A DNA stretch of 64,000 nt from Crossaster papposus. Taxonomy: Eukaryota; Echinodermata; Asteroidea; Velatida; Solasteridae. The position numbers and the translations under genes were made by a program. The notes under the pieces were generated by a model that saw only the letters and a program-made list of their open reading frames with translations, made no database searches and was not told where the DNA came from. The stretch is from contig JBAIAA010000352.1 of NCBI GenBank assembly GCA_037893245.1, positions 1,674,001 to 1,738,000 of the forward strand, given 5' to 3'. Below, one piece after another: positions 46,218-57,095 of this stretch. Position 1 is the stretch's first letter, and the number at the start of each line of letters is the position of its first letter.

Positions 46218-46604
46218 GTCTAGGTAGTATACACCATTTGCAGATATCGAAAATATTTACTACCAAATTATTAAGAAATATCTTACTCATTTGAAAGTAA
46301 ATAATGATTCTAGGCATTCAGCAAAATGATTGCGCTAGATATTCTGTAATTATTTCGAAAAGTAGAATGTTATAAAGAAAATTTTGTGATCGCCGGACGG
46401 CGATCGCGAAACAACAAAGATAACATAAGAATAACTGCTCGACGCGGGTTGAAAACAAACACTGTTTTTCGTGTTTTTCTCGGCATCCATGATTGTAAAA
46501 CTTCGTACAGGTCAGTTAAACGATATTTACTATAAAATACAACCCCCCAAATCTACCTATTCATGATAATTCGAGCAATTACCAATGGTGTATCCTACCT
46601 TTAA
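46218..46604 (+). repeat. MITE-1 copy I
   Basis: Starts CTAGGTAGTATACACCATTT, ends GGTGTATCCTACCTTTAA, with centre GATCGCCGGACGGCGATCGC. Near full length. Confidence 0.9.
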
Positions 46605-46919
46605 CGGTATATTTCGATCATGATGAAAGTACACGACACATCGCACTGCAAGCCAGCAGTTCATAAGAAACTCCTGTTCAATAGAAAATTCCTTACGCCC
46701 TTGACAAAAATTGAATTATTTATCAACTAAATTGCAGGGGTGAGGATGCCAGCTGGTATTCCAACACACACTACCTACATGTAGAAAGCAATCTGGCCTT
46801 TCTGGGTTCAATAGTACAAGTAGATGTTTATAAAACGGGTCATTCCATAAAGTTACATGTACACTTTGCTACACATCTATTGACTAAATCATTTGAATAT
46901 TTTCATTCTGTCTTATGGA

Positions 46920-47024
46920 TGTTGGACAGAATTGGTCAAATTGTGTACCAATCAAGCATGTGCACCATTGTTCACACTCTGACCAATCAGATGATGTGGA
47001 ATTTACTGAGGTGTTGTATTTATA
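46920..47024. repeat. Composite MITE, left part, split by the Gypsy element
   Basis: CTGACCAATCAGATGATGTGG followed by ACTGAGGTGTTGTATTTATA matches (inverted) the composite MITE at 34440-34700. The last four bases, TATA, are the target duplication of the Gypsy insertion. Confidence 0.7.
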
Positions 47025-49514
47025 TGTAACCCGTGGTTCACATTCCAAAATAACAGGAACCAAATTTATATTAATTTAACTCCCTTTTGGTAAAAAACTC
47101 TTGACTTCACACAATTCAGGATTTGCATACACAAAGAAAATGTTTTATTTCAAAAATAAAATAATCTCAGGCAATAGCAATACAAATGAAAATGCAATGG
47201 GTTACGATGATTTACATGCAACACAGGATCCTGTATGATTTTAAATACACAATTTGAGCTCAGATAAAAAAGGCGCCAAAACCTAAAAAACAGTTAACGC
47301 TCGCGATTCGTCCATCCTCGGTAGATCGGAGTCATGGGGTAGAAGGAGTTGAAGAATATGTAGAACGAGATGATGAAGTAGAGCACTTGAAGAAGAGTTC
47401 AATTGAAGATAGAAGTAGAAATGACGACTCTCGTCATTTGTTGCTACATGTACATGTGAAACCAAAGTAAGATACTTGCGGGGTCTTGAACAAGACAAAA
47501 AGATGAAGTGGCTACGTCTAGGGCGATGCTGGATTGTTCTTGTGCCTGGATCGCTCGAACGTCTTGTCGTTGGGCGTCGAGGATAGCAGTAGGCTTGGCG
47601 TACTGGACGTGCTGGAGCACAGAATGGGATGCCTGGAGGGCAGGTCGGGAACACGCAGACGGTCCGGTCTAAGTTACCCTTCAAATGGCACGATCCAGTC
47701 GTTTTAGTCTAAAACAGAGAGTTGCATAGGGGTCTATGCCACATTACTAAATCCATCTAATTACTACAGAGTCAGGTCAAAATGGCTGACTTTTCTACAT
47801 GCAAATTTAACACACTTCATTACTATCCATCATGTGGAAGGCTTTTAAAATTTAACAACAGCAACCTACATGTACACGATATTGACATGTATTGCATGAA
47901 CTTCTTTACCATAGAAAAAATATAAAAGAAATCAATTTGTTGTCTAGTACTTCTCAGAAATACTCAAAGGTATTTTTTTAGAATGACTTTAAAACTAAAC
48001 ACGATAACAAGGACTACATTTCTCAGTCTCATACGTGAGACACAAATCAAAAAATAGAAAACTCCAAATCTTAATCGAACTGTTCAAATACAGGAATAGC
48101 AAGTTCCAAACTTGATCATGAGAGAACAATTTGTATCTCTAAGTTTCGATCTATAACAGAATAATATATGAACTGCACTAAAGACCGGAATCTACGAATA
48201 AATAAATACAGAATATGCATCTTTTCGCATACAGCCTAAAACTCTAACACAAGACAACAGTTTGTGTCTTAAAGCTTGGGTTAATCAAAACCACAGGAAA
48301 ATGTCCGCCAAACACTTTAACAAGTAAATCATAACTGCGGAATAGAAATTCAATACAAATATCTAATCATCCCAGAATTTGGGACCATAGTCAGTTGTTC
48401 ACCCTGACTTCATAAAACACCAAAAGTCTATACAATGCTGAATAAAATCTGGAGCATTACTTATTCTTGGTTTGACTCTAAGCCACTTGCATGTGCTTCA
48501 TGCAAGAGTAAAGAAAAGGCGCAAATCCAACTTACTACAAACTTATCTTAAAACACTTTACCTAAAGTTAATATAAAAAATGCAAAATCATGAGAGTATC
48601 CTTTTTGGATCTCTCAGCACATTATCAAACTTGACAATATAATTAATCGCCAAAGTCTTTTACTTCAACAATATGTCTGGACTCTCTCAAATTCCTGAAG
48701 TCCAGACTTCGTAGAAATACAACTCAGACAAATCTCTTTTTAATTTACGGAAAGTCAGGATGAACACAGTAAAATGTCAATGACTAAAAATCTGAGCAAA
48801 CATATAATAATCTAAACACAATATAAATAGTAAATCAAACTCACCTAAAACAGAGAGCCAATATTCGTGCAAGAGGAGGAAACTTGGAATCGGGGTCCTC
48901 CAATCGAAAACAACAAATTGCTTAAAACAGCAGACGAAAATGGCAGACATGCAGTCAGCACGATGGCAGAATCGGTTATGCCAAGTCTTGCTAAAATTTG
49001 AGGCAAGCTTGCACCTGAAGCATGCCTTGACCATATGACCAACCCAGGCTCTCATTGGTCAAACTTTAAATTGTCACACATGACTCTAAACTGATTGGCC
49101 ACTTAGTAACCAGGGAGACCTGAAATCAACAGAAGCTTGTTGTTTTAACAACTCCTGCAAGATGTCATAAACCAGCAGGGGTTAAGAGTCCCCACATCCT
49201 GCTTAACTTTCTGGAAGTTTATTGTGTGTGTACACACTGGTGTACCAGCCACCAATAAAAGGCAGAGGACACAAAGAACATCCTCTGAGCTTCCAGGAAA
49301 GATAAAAGATAAAAGATCAAAGACTAGCCCTACAAATGGTAGGCAGAGATCAAAGGGTCTACTGGAACAAACTCACCAGTAAGAAAAAAAAGATAAAGAA
49401 CCATAAAAGTTGAGTGAAAAGGGAAATCTTACAAATGAGAAACATAGTTATACAAAAAATAGAAAATATTAAATAATACTATAACCCAAGACCTGTTTTG
49501 GGGTCGGGGTTACA
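47025..49514 (-). repeat. Downstream (3') LTR of the Gypsy element
   Basis: In element orientation it begins TGTAACCCCGACCCC beside the polypurine tract and ends ACGGGTTACA at the TATA duplication, about 2.5 kb. This is long for a Gypsy LTR, and nested insertions cannot be excluded. ORFs inside it (47283-47684 and 48777-49055, both minus) have no recognisable domain. CACAATAAACTTCC at about 49218-49231 (minus) could supply a poly(A) signal. Confidence 0.75.
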
Positions 49515-49530
49515 TCCTCCCCTTACTTAA
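49515..49530 (-). other. Polypurine tract
   Basis: In element orientation AGTAAGGGGAGGA lies directly against the TGTAACC start of the downstream LTR. This is the expected place for plus-strand priming in reverse transcription. Confidence 0.8.
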
Positions 49531-49590
49531 CTTGCTACCGCCGGGAGCAACAAAAGAAGAAAAACAAGGAAATACAATGTATATACATAT

Positions 49591-52500
49591 CTAAGGACCG
49601 AAAACCTTCTTCTTTAACTCGGCAAACATCCGAGATGATCGGAATTGCCGGCTAAATACAGGTTTCCCCTTCTCTGCAAACTTCATTCGCAAAGGGGGTC
49701 GTGACACTCGAGCTGAGCGCCTAACAAAGTTTGATTCGGGGTCAGACATTTCTTTCAAGGACTCTTCGGTTGGGGAGTCGTTAGTTACTTGGGAGCCCCC
49801 AGCAGTAACATGATGTACCTCATCACTAACGTTGCATTGAGGAGATTGATCCTTTGCAGTGATGCAGCAAACATCTTCACTGGTCTCCTTCTTCGCATCG
49901 TCTCCTTCGTTCTGAGGAACTAATGGAGACAATACGGGTTCTGGTGATTTGAAAGGACTGGCCACCATAGAGTGTCCCTGACCTTTGTCAGGAGAAGAAA
50001 AATCTAATGGCGCAAGGGGTGCCACAGAAACATTGGATGGGCCAGCATCATCACTGGTGTGCTCACGGGAAAGTGGAGGTTGCTCCGCGAACAAATTATC
50101 TGAGACACTGGGTGTCTTCTCAGAAGTAGGTAGAGGCTGTTGGAGAACAGAGTTCTCATTACCATCACATACATCTTTGCGAGAATGCGAAGGTTGTTCT
50201 GTGATTGAAATGTGTTCCTCTACTTGACAGGTATCTACCGACAGATCAGTAAATGGTTGTTGCTGAGGAACAAACTCAGGTGCCTCCACATTAAGTGGGG
50301 AATTGAGCAATTTCTTCGGGAAAACCACAACAACCTCATCGTCACTGGATGGCTGACTTTCAGAGTCAGACTGATCTCGGGGAGGGCTGATCTTAGCCGC
50401 TGCTCTCGTGACGGGACGATTGGGCCTGGTGACACGATGCTGGGACTCCTCATCATTGAAGTAGTCGATAGGCAACAAAATGTTCCTATGCAGCGTTCGG
50501 ACACGCCCTTCTCCTGTCTCTGGCTTGACACGGTACACTGGCATATCTGGACTGATGCGTTCTGTGACCAAATGAATTGTAGGGTCCCATTGATCAGCTA
50601 TCTTGTGTTTTCCTTGCAAGCCAAGGTTTCTGATCAACACTCGATCGCCAGACCGAAGCTCGTGTCCTCTGACACGTCGGTCATGTCGAACTTTGTTACT
50701 TTCACCTGATCTAGCTGAATTGTTGGTTGCAAGCTGATAGGCGCGCGTAAGCTGCTCCCTCAGCCCCTTGACATATTGTGCGTGGTCTGCAGTTGTGAAG
50801 TCATCTGCACTTATCCCATACCTCAAGTCAATGGGGAGTCTTGCCTCTCTGCCAAACATGAGAAAATAGGGCGAGAAGCCGGTGCTGTCATGCTTAGTGC
50901 AATTGTATGCATGAACTAATGCACTGACATACTTGCTCCAATGGGCTTTCTTCTCGTCTTCCAAGGTACCTAGCATATTTAACAAAGTGCGATTGAATCG
51001 CTCTGGTTGGGGGTCACCTTGGGGATGGTAGGGCGTAGTCCGTGACTTTTTGATGCCTAGCAGGAGTGTTAACTCTTTCACAACCTTGCTCTCAAAGTCA
51101 CGCCCTTGGTCGGAGTGAAGACGCTGGGGTAACCCATAGTGAACAAAGAAGTTCTCCCATAAGACCTTAGCCACAGTGCGAGCAGTTTGGTCTTTAGTAG
51201 GGAAAGCCTGAGCATAGCGAGTGAAATGATCAGTCACTACCAGGATAGACTTTTTGTTGCTACGGTCTGCCTCCAAAGATAAGAAATCCATGCAGACCAG
51301 TTCCAAAGGACCATTAGTCTTAATGTTTACCAGTGGTGCAGCAGGTTTTTGAGGTGTCTTTCTGGCAACACATCGAGTACAGTGTTTGACCCAGTTGTCA
51401 ATCTCTGCAGCCATTCGAGGCCAGTAGAATCGGTCTCGTGCGAGTGCTAGTGTGCGCTCGACACCGAGATGTCCTAACTCGTTGTGCAGTCCTCGGATCG
51501 CTTGGAGGCGAAATTTGGAAGGAAGGACAAGTTGAAGGCACTTGTTACCCAATGAGTTTGTAACAGATCTGTACAAAATCCCATTGGAAAGGGAAAGTTT
51601 GTCAAACTCCCTAAGGATCAGCTTCACTTCACCTGGCAGGTCTGCTTGTGAGTCTGGTTTCCTACCCAATTTTACAAAGGTTGTGGCTTGTTTGATAATC
51701 GGGTCCTCTCGTTGAATTTCTCTCCAATCCAACTTGCTCATCTCGGAAACTGATGCATAACAGTCAGGGACAGCATTTGCACCTACAGACAAGGAATGGA
51801 TCAGTGGAACACTGTCATTTGTACAAGATGTGACTGAATCTGTCTGTCTGTCGTGTTCACGTGCAGATACCTTGGCACCACACTGGAAATACAGTGCGCC
51901 CACAACTTCTTTAGGACAGATGACATCCTGTATCTCACCAGTGCCCTTAAGTCGACCTTCAAGTTTCTCTATTTTGTCTCGCTGTTCCTCCTCGAACTGC
52001 TGATCAAGCTCAGGTGAGTGGGGTCTACGTGACAAAGCATCTGCATCAGTGTTTGTCCGCCCTGGCTTGTAGTGGATTGAAAAGTCAAAGTTTGACAATG
52101 CCGCCAGCCATCGATGCCGAGTGGCATCCAGTTTGGCCGAGGAAAGAACGTAAGTGAGCGGGTTATTGTCAGTCATCACTTTGGTTCCTTTGGCCATGTA
52201 CAAGTAATCACGGAATTTATCAGTGACGGCCCATTTCAATGCCAGATATTCCAGCTTATGGGCAGGGTAGTTTTTCTCAGTATGTGACAAACCACGACTA
52301 CCGTAGGCGACAGGACGAAGTTTTCCATCATGATCTTGATACAGAACTCCACCCAAACCATCACGACTCGCATCAATGTGTAACACAAAGGGCTTGGACA
52401 GATCTGCAAATGCAAGTACAGGAGCAGAAACAAGACGATCCTTCAAAGTGAGAAACGCTTTTTCACACTCTGTCGTCCATAGTTCACCAAGTGGGTCGCC

Positions 52501-54357
52501 GACCTTACGAGCATTGGGATCAGATGACGCTTTTGGTGCTGGACGGCCCCGCTTTCTAGGGTAAACACATCCAACAGTGAGGTCATTCAGAGGACGGGCT
52601 ATTTTGGAGTAGTTCTCAATGAAACGACGATAATAGCCTGCAAAACCAAGGAACGATCGAACTTGCTTGACATTCAGAGGTCGAGGCCATGTCTCCAGAG
52701 CAGACATTTTCTCCGGATCAGTTTGTACCCCTTTTTCTGAGACTACATGCCCGAGATACTTGACTGACCTACAACAGAGTTGACACTTTTCTGGAGACAC
52801 TTTCAGTCCAAAATCGGCAAGGCGATCAAGAACCTTCATCAGTCTTTCTTCCATCTGGTCTAAGGATTGACCAAAGATGATAAGATCATCCATGTATACC
52901 AACACTTCGGTCATGTTGATTCCAGACATGCAGGTCTCCATTAACCTTTGGAAAGTTGCAGGAGCACCTTTGACACCTTGAGGCATTCGTTCAAACTGAT
53001 AGAAACCCAGAGGACAGATGAATGCCGTTTTCTCCTTGTCTTCTTGACGCATGGGTATCTGATAAAACCCAGATTTCAAATCGATCACCGAAAACCAACA
53101 GCTGCCGTTCAGACAATCAATCGCCTCTTGTATAAGTGGGACTGCGTACTGATCAGGAATTGTGCGTGCATTCAGTGTACGATAGTCAATACACATCCGC
53201 AAGCTACCGTTTTTCTTGCGAACAAGCACAATCGGTGAAGCATATGGGCTGCGTGATTCTCTGATGATGTCGTTGTCTAACAGCTGTTGCAAGTGTAGCC
53301 TCAAGTCTTTGAGATCAGCTGGAGCTATCCTTCGCGATCTTTCCCTAAATGGAGAGCCATCTTCAAGGTTGATCTGGTGCTCGGCTTGTTTTGTTTGTCC
53401 TACATCCCAGTCGTGTCTAGAGAAAACCTGAGATCTTAACCTCATCTTGTCGAGAATTTGGTTCTTCCTTTCAGGGGAGATCGAACCCCAGACAAAAGGA
53501 AGGTTGTCAAAATCACTATCAGAGGACTTTGAGTGGACATTGTTGCTTGTAGTAGCCTTGGCGCTAAAGTTTGCGCTTGAAGCCTTCATGGGTTCCCCCA
53601 CACTCGGAGCTTCATGACACCATTCAGGGATAAAAACGTCTGCCAAAGGACAATTTCCTGGGACTGTTATCTTCTGACTGGTACGGTTGACAACTATTAC
53701 ATTGACAGTGCTTGTCGAATTCCCGGGGAGTTCAGTGACAAGAGGTGTCACTTCCAACCCTGTCGGCAGTCTACGCCTTTCCTGGGCTTCAACCAGCACA
53801 GTAACTGGTTTATGCAGGACATTTCGCAGAGACCCACAGACAGATTTCTGCTCGCCAGGCTGAAAGGTAAGAACACGTTTTGAACGAGTCCTGACCGTTC
53901 CAAGCCTACCATCACCAGGAATCTTGTCCTCATCGGCGATGTCCTTATAGATCTTTCGGCATGTGGCACTGATATTCAGACTCTGTACAGCCCGATGACC
54001 TGCCTGCTGCTTACATGACTCAAAACAGCTGCGGAAAAGACCTGAATTTGTCCCAACTATAATTGGTTGGACACTGGAGTTTCGTCCATCTGGGACGACC
54101 AAAGCAAAGGTGTCGAACTGACTACTGGTCCCACTGAAGGAGTCGTCAAACCCCATAGACACATAAGTCCAACCCAAGTATGGCATCTTCCCATCACCTC
54201 CATGGAACAAAACGAGATCGTTAAGGGGGTGCAACTGACGATTGAGACGGTCAAAGAAACCTTTAGATATCAGAGTGACTTGAGAGCCACTGTCCAGTAG
54301 GCAGTGGGTGTCGAGTCCATCAACCCAACACCGTGGTGTGACTGTATCACCGACCAA
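49591..54357 (-). CDS. pol: Gypsy Pol polyprotein
   Basis: A frame of 1,588 codons. Domains in order: aspartic protease with DSGSQVT near residue 18; reverse transcriptase with YMDD near residue 487 (around 52.9 kb); RNase H with FVLHIDASRDGLGG and a downstream TDNNPLTYVL; integrase with an HHCC zinc module starting about residue 955 (HNELGHLGVERT, CTRCVARK) and a DDE-type core (DHFTRYAQAF, LHSDQGRDFESK). A tail of more than 200 residues, acidic and Ser/Pro-rich, follows and ends in a basic patch. No chromodomain was recognised. The frame looks whole. Confidence 0.95.
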   Translation of the reverse strand: MVGDTVTPRCWVDGLDTHCLLDSGSQVTLISKGFFDRLNRQLHPLNDLVLFHGGDGKMPYLGWTYVSMGFDDSFSGTSSQFDTFALVVPDGRNSSVQPIIVGTNSGLFRSCFESCKQQAGHRAVQSLNISATCRKIYKDIADEDKIPGDGRLGTVRTRSKRVLTFQPGEQKSVCGSLRNVLHKPVTVLVEAQERRRLPTGLEVTPLVTELPGNSTSTVNVIVVNRTSQKITVPGNCPLADVFIPEWCHEAPSVGEPMKASSANFSAKATTSNNVHSKSSDSDFDNLPFVWGSISPERKNQILDKMRLRSQVFSRHDWDVGQTKQAEHQINLEDGSPFRERSRRIAPADLKDLRLHLQQLLDNDIIRESRSPYASPIVLVRKKNGSLRMCIDYRTLNARTIPDQYAVPLIQEAIDCLNGSCWFSVIDLKSGFYQIPMRQEDKEKTAFICPLGFYQFERMPQGVKGAPATFQRLMETCMSGINMTEVLVYMDDLIIFGQSLDQMEERLMKVLDRLADFGLKVSPEKCQLCCRSVKYLGHVVSEKGVQTDPEKMSALETWPRPLNVKQVRSFLGFAGYYRRFIENYSKIARPLNDLTVGCVYPRKRGRPAPKASSDPNARKVGDPLGELWTTECEKAFLTLKDRLVSAPVLAFADLSKPFVLHIDASRDGLGGVLYQDHDGKLRPVAYGSRGLSHTEKNYPAHKLEYLALKWAVTDKFRDYLYMAKGTKVMTDNNPLTYVLSSAKLDATRHRWLAALSNFDFSIHYKPGRTNTDADALSRRPHSPELDQQFEEEQRDKIEKLEGRLKGTGEIQDVICPKEVVGALYFQCGAKVSAREHDRQTDSVTSCTNDSVPLIHSLSVGANAVPDCYASVSEMSKLDWREIQREDPIIKQATTFVKLGRKPDSQADLPGEVKLILREFDKLSLSNGILYRSVTNSLGNKCLQLVLPSKFRLQAIRGLHNELGHLGVERTLALARDRFYWPRMAAEIDNWVKHCTRCVARKTPQKPAAPLVNIKTNGPLELVCMDFLSLEADRSNKKSILVVTDHFTRYAQAFPTKDQTARTVAKVLWENFFVHYGLPQRLHSDQGRDFESKVVKELTLLLGIKKSRTTPYHPQGDPQPERFNRTLLNMLGTLEDEKKAHWSKYVSALVHAYNCTKHDSTGFSPYFLMFGREARLPIDLRYGISADDFTTADHAQYVKGLREQLTRAYQLATNNSARSGESNKVRHDRRVRGHELRSGDRVLIRNLGLQGKHKIADQWDPTIHLVTERISPDMPVYRVKPETGEGRVRTLHRNILLPIDYFNDEESQHRVTRPNRPVTRAAAKISPPRDQSDSESQPSSDDEVVVVFPKKLLNSPLNVEAPEFVPQQQPFTDLSVDTCQVEEHISITEQPSHSRKDVCDGNENSVLQQPLPTSEKTPSVSDNLFAEQPPLSREHTSDDAGPSNVSVAPLAPLDFSSPDKGQGHSMVASPFKSPEPVLSPLVPQNEGDDAKKETSEDVCCITAKDQSPQCNVSDEVHHVTAGGSQVTNDSPTEESLKEMSDPESNFVRRSARVSRPPLRMKFAEKGKPVFSRQFRSSRMFAELKKKVFGP

Positions 54358-54401
54358 TCCCTGAGGAACATCCGTTCCTGCCTCATATTTAATCTTGGGG
54401 C

Positions 54402-55931
54402 TTACCGGCGTTCGGACATCTGGTTCCCCTCCTGCAGACGTCCGAGCCCGTTTCCCGACGGTCCTCCAAGGATGAAGTGGATCAACTTTCTATTGACCAC
54501 TTCAGCGTTGGCAGGGTTCATACATCTCCGGCGGATGTGTCCCTCCTGACCACACGAAAAACAAAAATCTACCAAAGTGCCCCTCTCATTGCCTCGGTCA
54601 GGGTTCTGACGAGGTTGTTTCCACCGAGCCTGATCTCGAGGAGTATTTCGGGCCTGCGTGTGCTGTGAAATGCTCTGAGGAGTAGCTGCAGTGGCATTCT
54701 GATGGAGAAACTGTGCCTGAGGACTGGCAGGATGAGGATAGTGTGAAGAGTGAGAATATGGTGCCTGAGGATAGGCAAAGTTAGAGTGGTGAGTCGGAGG
54801 GTGAGCGGCGTGCTGAAGATGTCGAGCTTTTTGTGCCCCGAGGGTGGGACAACCACGACTCTGCAGCTTCAGTCTGGCCTCATCTTCTTGCTTTCTGACC
54901 ATGGACAGCAGGGCTAGGAAAGACGGTGGCTGACTCATCTTGTCTCTCAGTTGCAGGTTTACCAGTATCATCTCGTCGTACAAGATACCACGGATAAACT
55001 GGCTGAGGCGCATTTTGTCAGCCTGGGAATGAGGGACAACACCCCTTCTCAGAGCCCGCCTCAATACATTTTGAAGCCTAGTCAGAAACTTAGACGGAGA
55101 CTCACCAGCAGCCTGGGCCAAGCCATGAAATTTCACAAACAACTCGTCGTCCGTCTCCGTGTCACCAAAAGCGATGTCTAAAGCCTTGAGGTATTCTAGG
55201 GAAGTGGCAGTTGGATCGTCACGTCGAAGATCGTTGATGATGTTGAGGGCAGGTGGCCGCAGAGCCTCACGGATACGCTTTCTCTTCTCTGCGTCGTCCA
55301 AGTCCTGCCACTCATCCATCTGACCTTCGACGTGGTCGATCCAAGCTACATAGTCGTCTTCATCTTTCGGGGGAGAAGTAGAACCCGAATAGCATCTAAG
55401 CTTACGGTAATTTGCCGCCAAGGTGCAGCGAGCAAATGACTTGGAGAAGTCAGAGGGTGGAATTTGTTGAGAAGAAGGACTAGATTCAGAAGTAGAAGGG
55501 AAATCAGACGTAGAGGTCCTTTCTCTCAAATGCCATGCATTTAGGACACCACTCTTTCGCAGGTTACTAATAGTGACTCGCTGGTTCTTTGATGTAGAAT
55601 TGTCCAGCCGAATGACTTGACAAAGCGTCGATGACGAATGACAACTTAAACGAATCTCAGTCCCTAGCCTTAGAGAAGAGATAGGCACAGAAAAATCACA
55701 TAGAAAAATAGCGGAGTTGTTGTCTACATGGTCTTTCTTAGAAAGGCCCTCTAGTGAAGGGAACATATCATGCAAAGAGCAGGCTAGAATATCTGTCTCC
55801 GCCAATGGACTAGACAATTGAAAAGACAACAAAAAAGAGTGACTGGGCCTGAGATCGTCCTTCTTACACCAATCCAGACCATTCTGTCGAAGTGCTGTGT
55901 CCGCCATTTGTGACAAGTGAAGTTTGAGCAA
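54402..55931 (-). CDS. gag: Gypsy Gag
   Basis: A 509-codon frame just upstream of pol in element orientation, in its own reading frame. The central region (about residues 200-370) has the helical, charged composition of a Gag capsid. The C-terminal quarter is Gln/His/Pro-rich and ends in one CCHC zinc knuckle, CFSCGQEGHIRRRC. Gypsy elements usually express pol through a frameshift or read-through past gag. The true start may lie at one of several in-frame codons near 55.9 kb. Confidence 0.9.
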   Translation of the reverse strand: MLKLHLSQMADTALRQNGLDWCKKDDLRPSHSFLLSFQLSSPLAETDILACSLHDMFPSLEGLSKKDHVDNNSAIFLCDFSVPISSLRLGTEIRLSCHSSSTLCQVIRLDNSTSKNQRVTISNLRKSGVLNAWHLRERTSTSDFPSTSESSPSSQQIPPSDFSKSFARCTLAANYRKLRCYSGSTSPPKDEDDYVAWIDHVEGQMDEWQDLDDAEKRKRIREALRPPALNIINDLRRDDPTATSLEYLKALDIAFGDTETDDELFVKFHGLAQAAGESPSKFLTRLQNVLRRALRRGVVPHSQADKMRLSQFIRGILYDEMILVNLQLRDKMSQPPSFLALLSMVRKQEDEARLKLQSRGCPTLGAQKARHLQHAAHPPTHHSNFAYPQAPYSHSSHYPHPASPQAQFLHQNATAATPQSISQHTQARNTPRDQARWKQPRQNPDRGNERGTLVDFCFSCGQEGHIRRRCMNPANAEVVNRKLIHFILGGPSGNGLGRLQEGNQMSERR

Positions 55932-56254
55932 TTAAGCAACAACCGAAAAAATGCACGGAACAGGGAAAATGGCCACCAAAAAAAAAGGAATTGCACAAAT
56001 ATTGGCTCTCTTGGCAAGTATCAAAAAAATAATTTGCAGGATAAATAATGTACATGTACCTTTGAGGAAAACAGGTCAACAATCAATCAATACAACAGCA
56101 AATCGCAAAATAAATAATATATATCTGAGAGAGACCATTAGCATCAATCACTGAACAATAGAAAACAATAGATATTCTCAATCCAAAACCAAACAAGATC
56201 AAGGTGCACACAAATCCTTTATATTCGAAGTCAAGTCAAAAAATTAAAACGTTT
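55932..56254 (-). other. Gypsy leader between primer site and gag
   Basis: Non-coding leader of the element between the primer-binding site and the gag frame. AT-rich, no separate feature recognised. Confidence 0.6.
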
Positions 56255-56272
56255 CCCGGACAAGCCCCCAAA
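56255..56272 (-). other. Primer-binding site, tRNA-Pro type
   Basis: In element orientation TTTGGGGGCTTGTCCGGG follows two bases after the LTR. The classic tRNA-Pro primer site of murine gammaretroviruses is TGGGGGCTCGTCCGGGAT, and the match is about 16 of 18 when aligned from TGGGGGC. Confidence 0.75.
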
Positions 56273-56505
56273 TGTAATAGTTGTCAACCGTACCAGTCAG
56301 AAGATAACAGTCCCAGGAAATTGTCCTTTGGCAGACGTTTTTATCCCTGAATGGTGTCATGAAGCTCCGAGTGTGGGGGAAAGATAAAGAACCATAAAAG
56401 TTGAGTGAAAAGGGAAATCTTACAAATGAGAAACATAGTTATACAAAAAATAGAAAATATTAAATAATACTATAACCCAAGACCTGTTTTGGGGTCGGGG
56501 TTACA
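56273..56505 (-). repeat. Upstream (5') LTR of the Gypsy element, rearranged
   Basis: In element orientation it begins with the 126-base block (56380-56505) also found at the start of the downstream LTR (49389-49514). Next to this block, 56272-56379 is an inverted copy of pol sequence 53595-53702. The upstream end therefore differs in make-up from the downstream end. Confidence 0.8.
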
Positions 56506-56600
56506 TATAAAACAAATAATTTCATTCGGTGACAGATGAAATGATCCATTCCACTTGGCTTTAATGGAATGGAAATTCCATCTGTCACCTTATGAAATTA
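56506..56600. repeat. Composite MITE, right part
   Basis: TATAAAACAAATAATTTCAT is followed by a hairpin, GGTGACAGATGAAATGATCC against GGAATGGAAATTCCATCTGTCACC (read in two parts, 56529-56599). This continues the element interrupted at 47024. Confidence 0.7.
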
Positions 56601-56792
56601 TCCTCACAATTGCACTCACATTACTTGTATACCGTGATATTTTGGTCTTGATCCAAGCCAGCATGTAATTACACAATGTACTTTGCACTTCTTGCCATAC
56701 CCTGCACCAAAGTTACCATTGCTAAGGACTAGCTCTGCCATGTACATGTATCAAAAGTGTGCTTTTTAACTACTCATTGGAATACTAAAACT

Positions 56793-57077
56793 TTAAAGGT
56801 AGGATACACCATTTGCAGATATCGAAAATATTTACTACTAACTGAATTTTATAAAGAAAAATTCGCCGGACGGCGATCGCGAAAAAACAAAGATAACATA
56901 AGAATAACGGCTCGACCCCGGTTGAAAACAAATGCTGTTTTTCGTGCTTTTCTCGGCATCCATGATTGTAAAACTTCGGAAAAGTCAGTTAAACGATATT
57001 TACTATGAAATACAACCCCCCAAATCTACCCATTCATGATAATTCAAGCAATTACCAATGGTGTATACTACCTTTAA
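56793..57077 (+). repeat. MITE-1 copy J, internally shortened
   Basis: TTAA at both ends. The left arm jumps from ATATTTACTACTA to GAATTTTATAAAG, so about 100 bases are missing. The centre keeps CGCCGGACGGCGATCGCG. Confidence 0.87.
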
Positions 57078-57095
57078 AGCATGCTCTTAATTGGG

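Larger units (their letters stand above)
47025..56505 (-). mobile_element. Ty3/Gypsy LTR retroelement, young
   Basis: A 9.48 kb element on the minus strand, flanked by TATA (47021-47024 and 56506-56509). Terminal TGTAACCC and GGGTTACA, a polypurine tract, a primer-binding site, gag and pol are all in the expected order. The 126-base block shared by the two ends looks identical, so the insertion is recent. Gag and pol look whole. The upstream end is rearranged, so I count about one structural break. The order protease, reverse transcriptase, RNase H, integrase places it in Ty3/Gypsy (Metaviridae). No envelope gene was seen. Confidence 0.92.

Noticed and set aside
47283-47684. 133-codon minus ORF as a host gene
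   Set aside because: It lies inside the Gypsy LTR, has no recognisable domain and no splice context.
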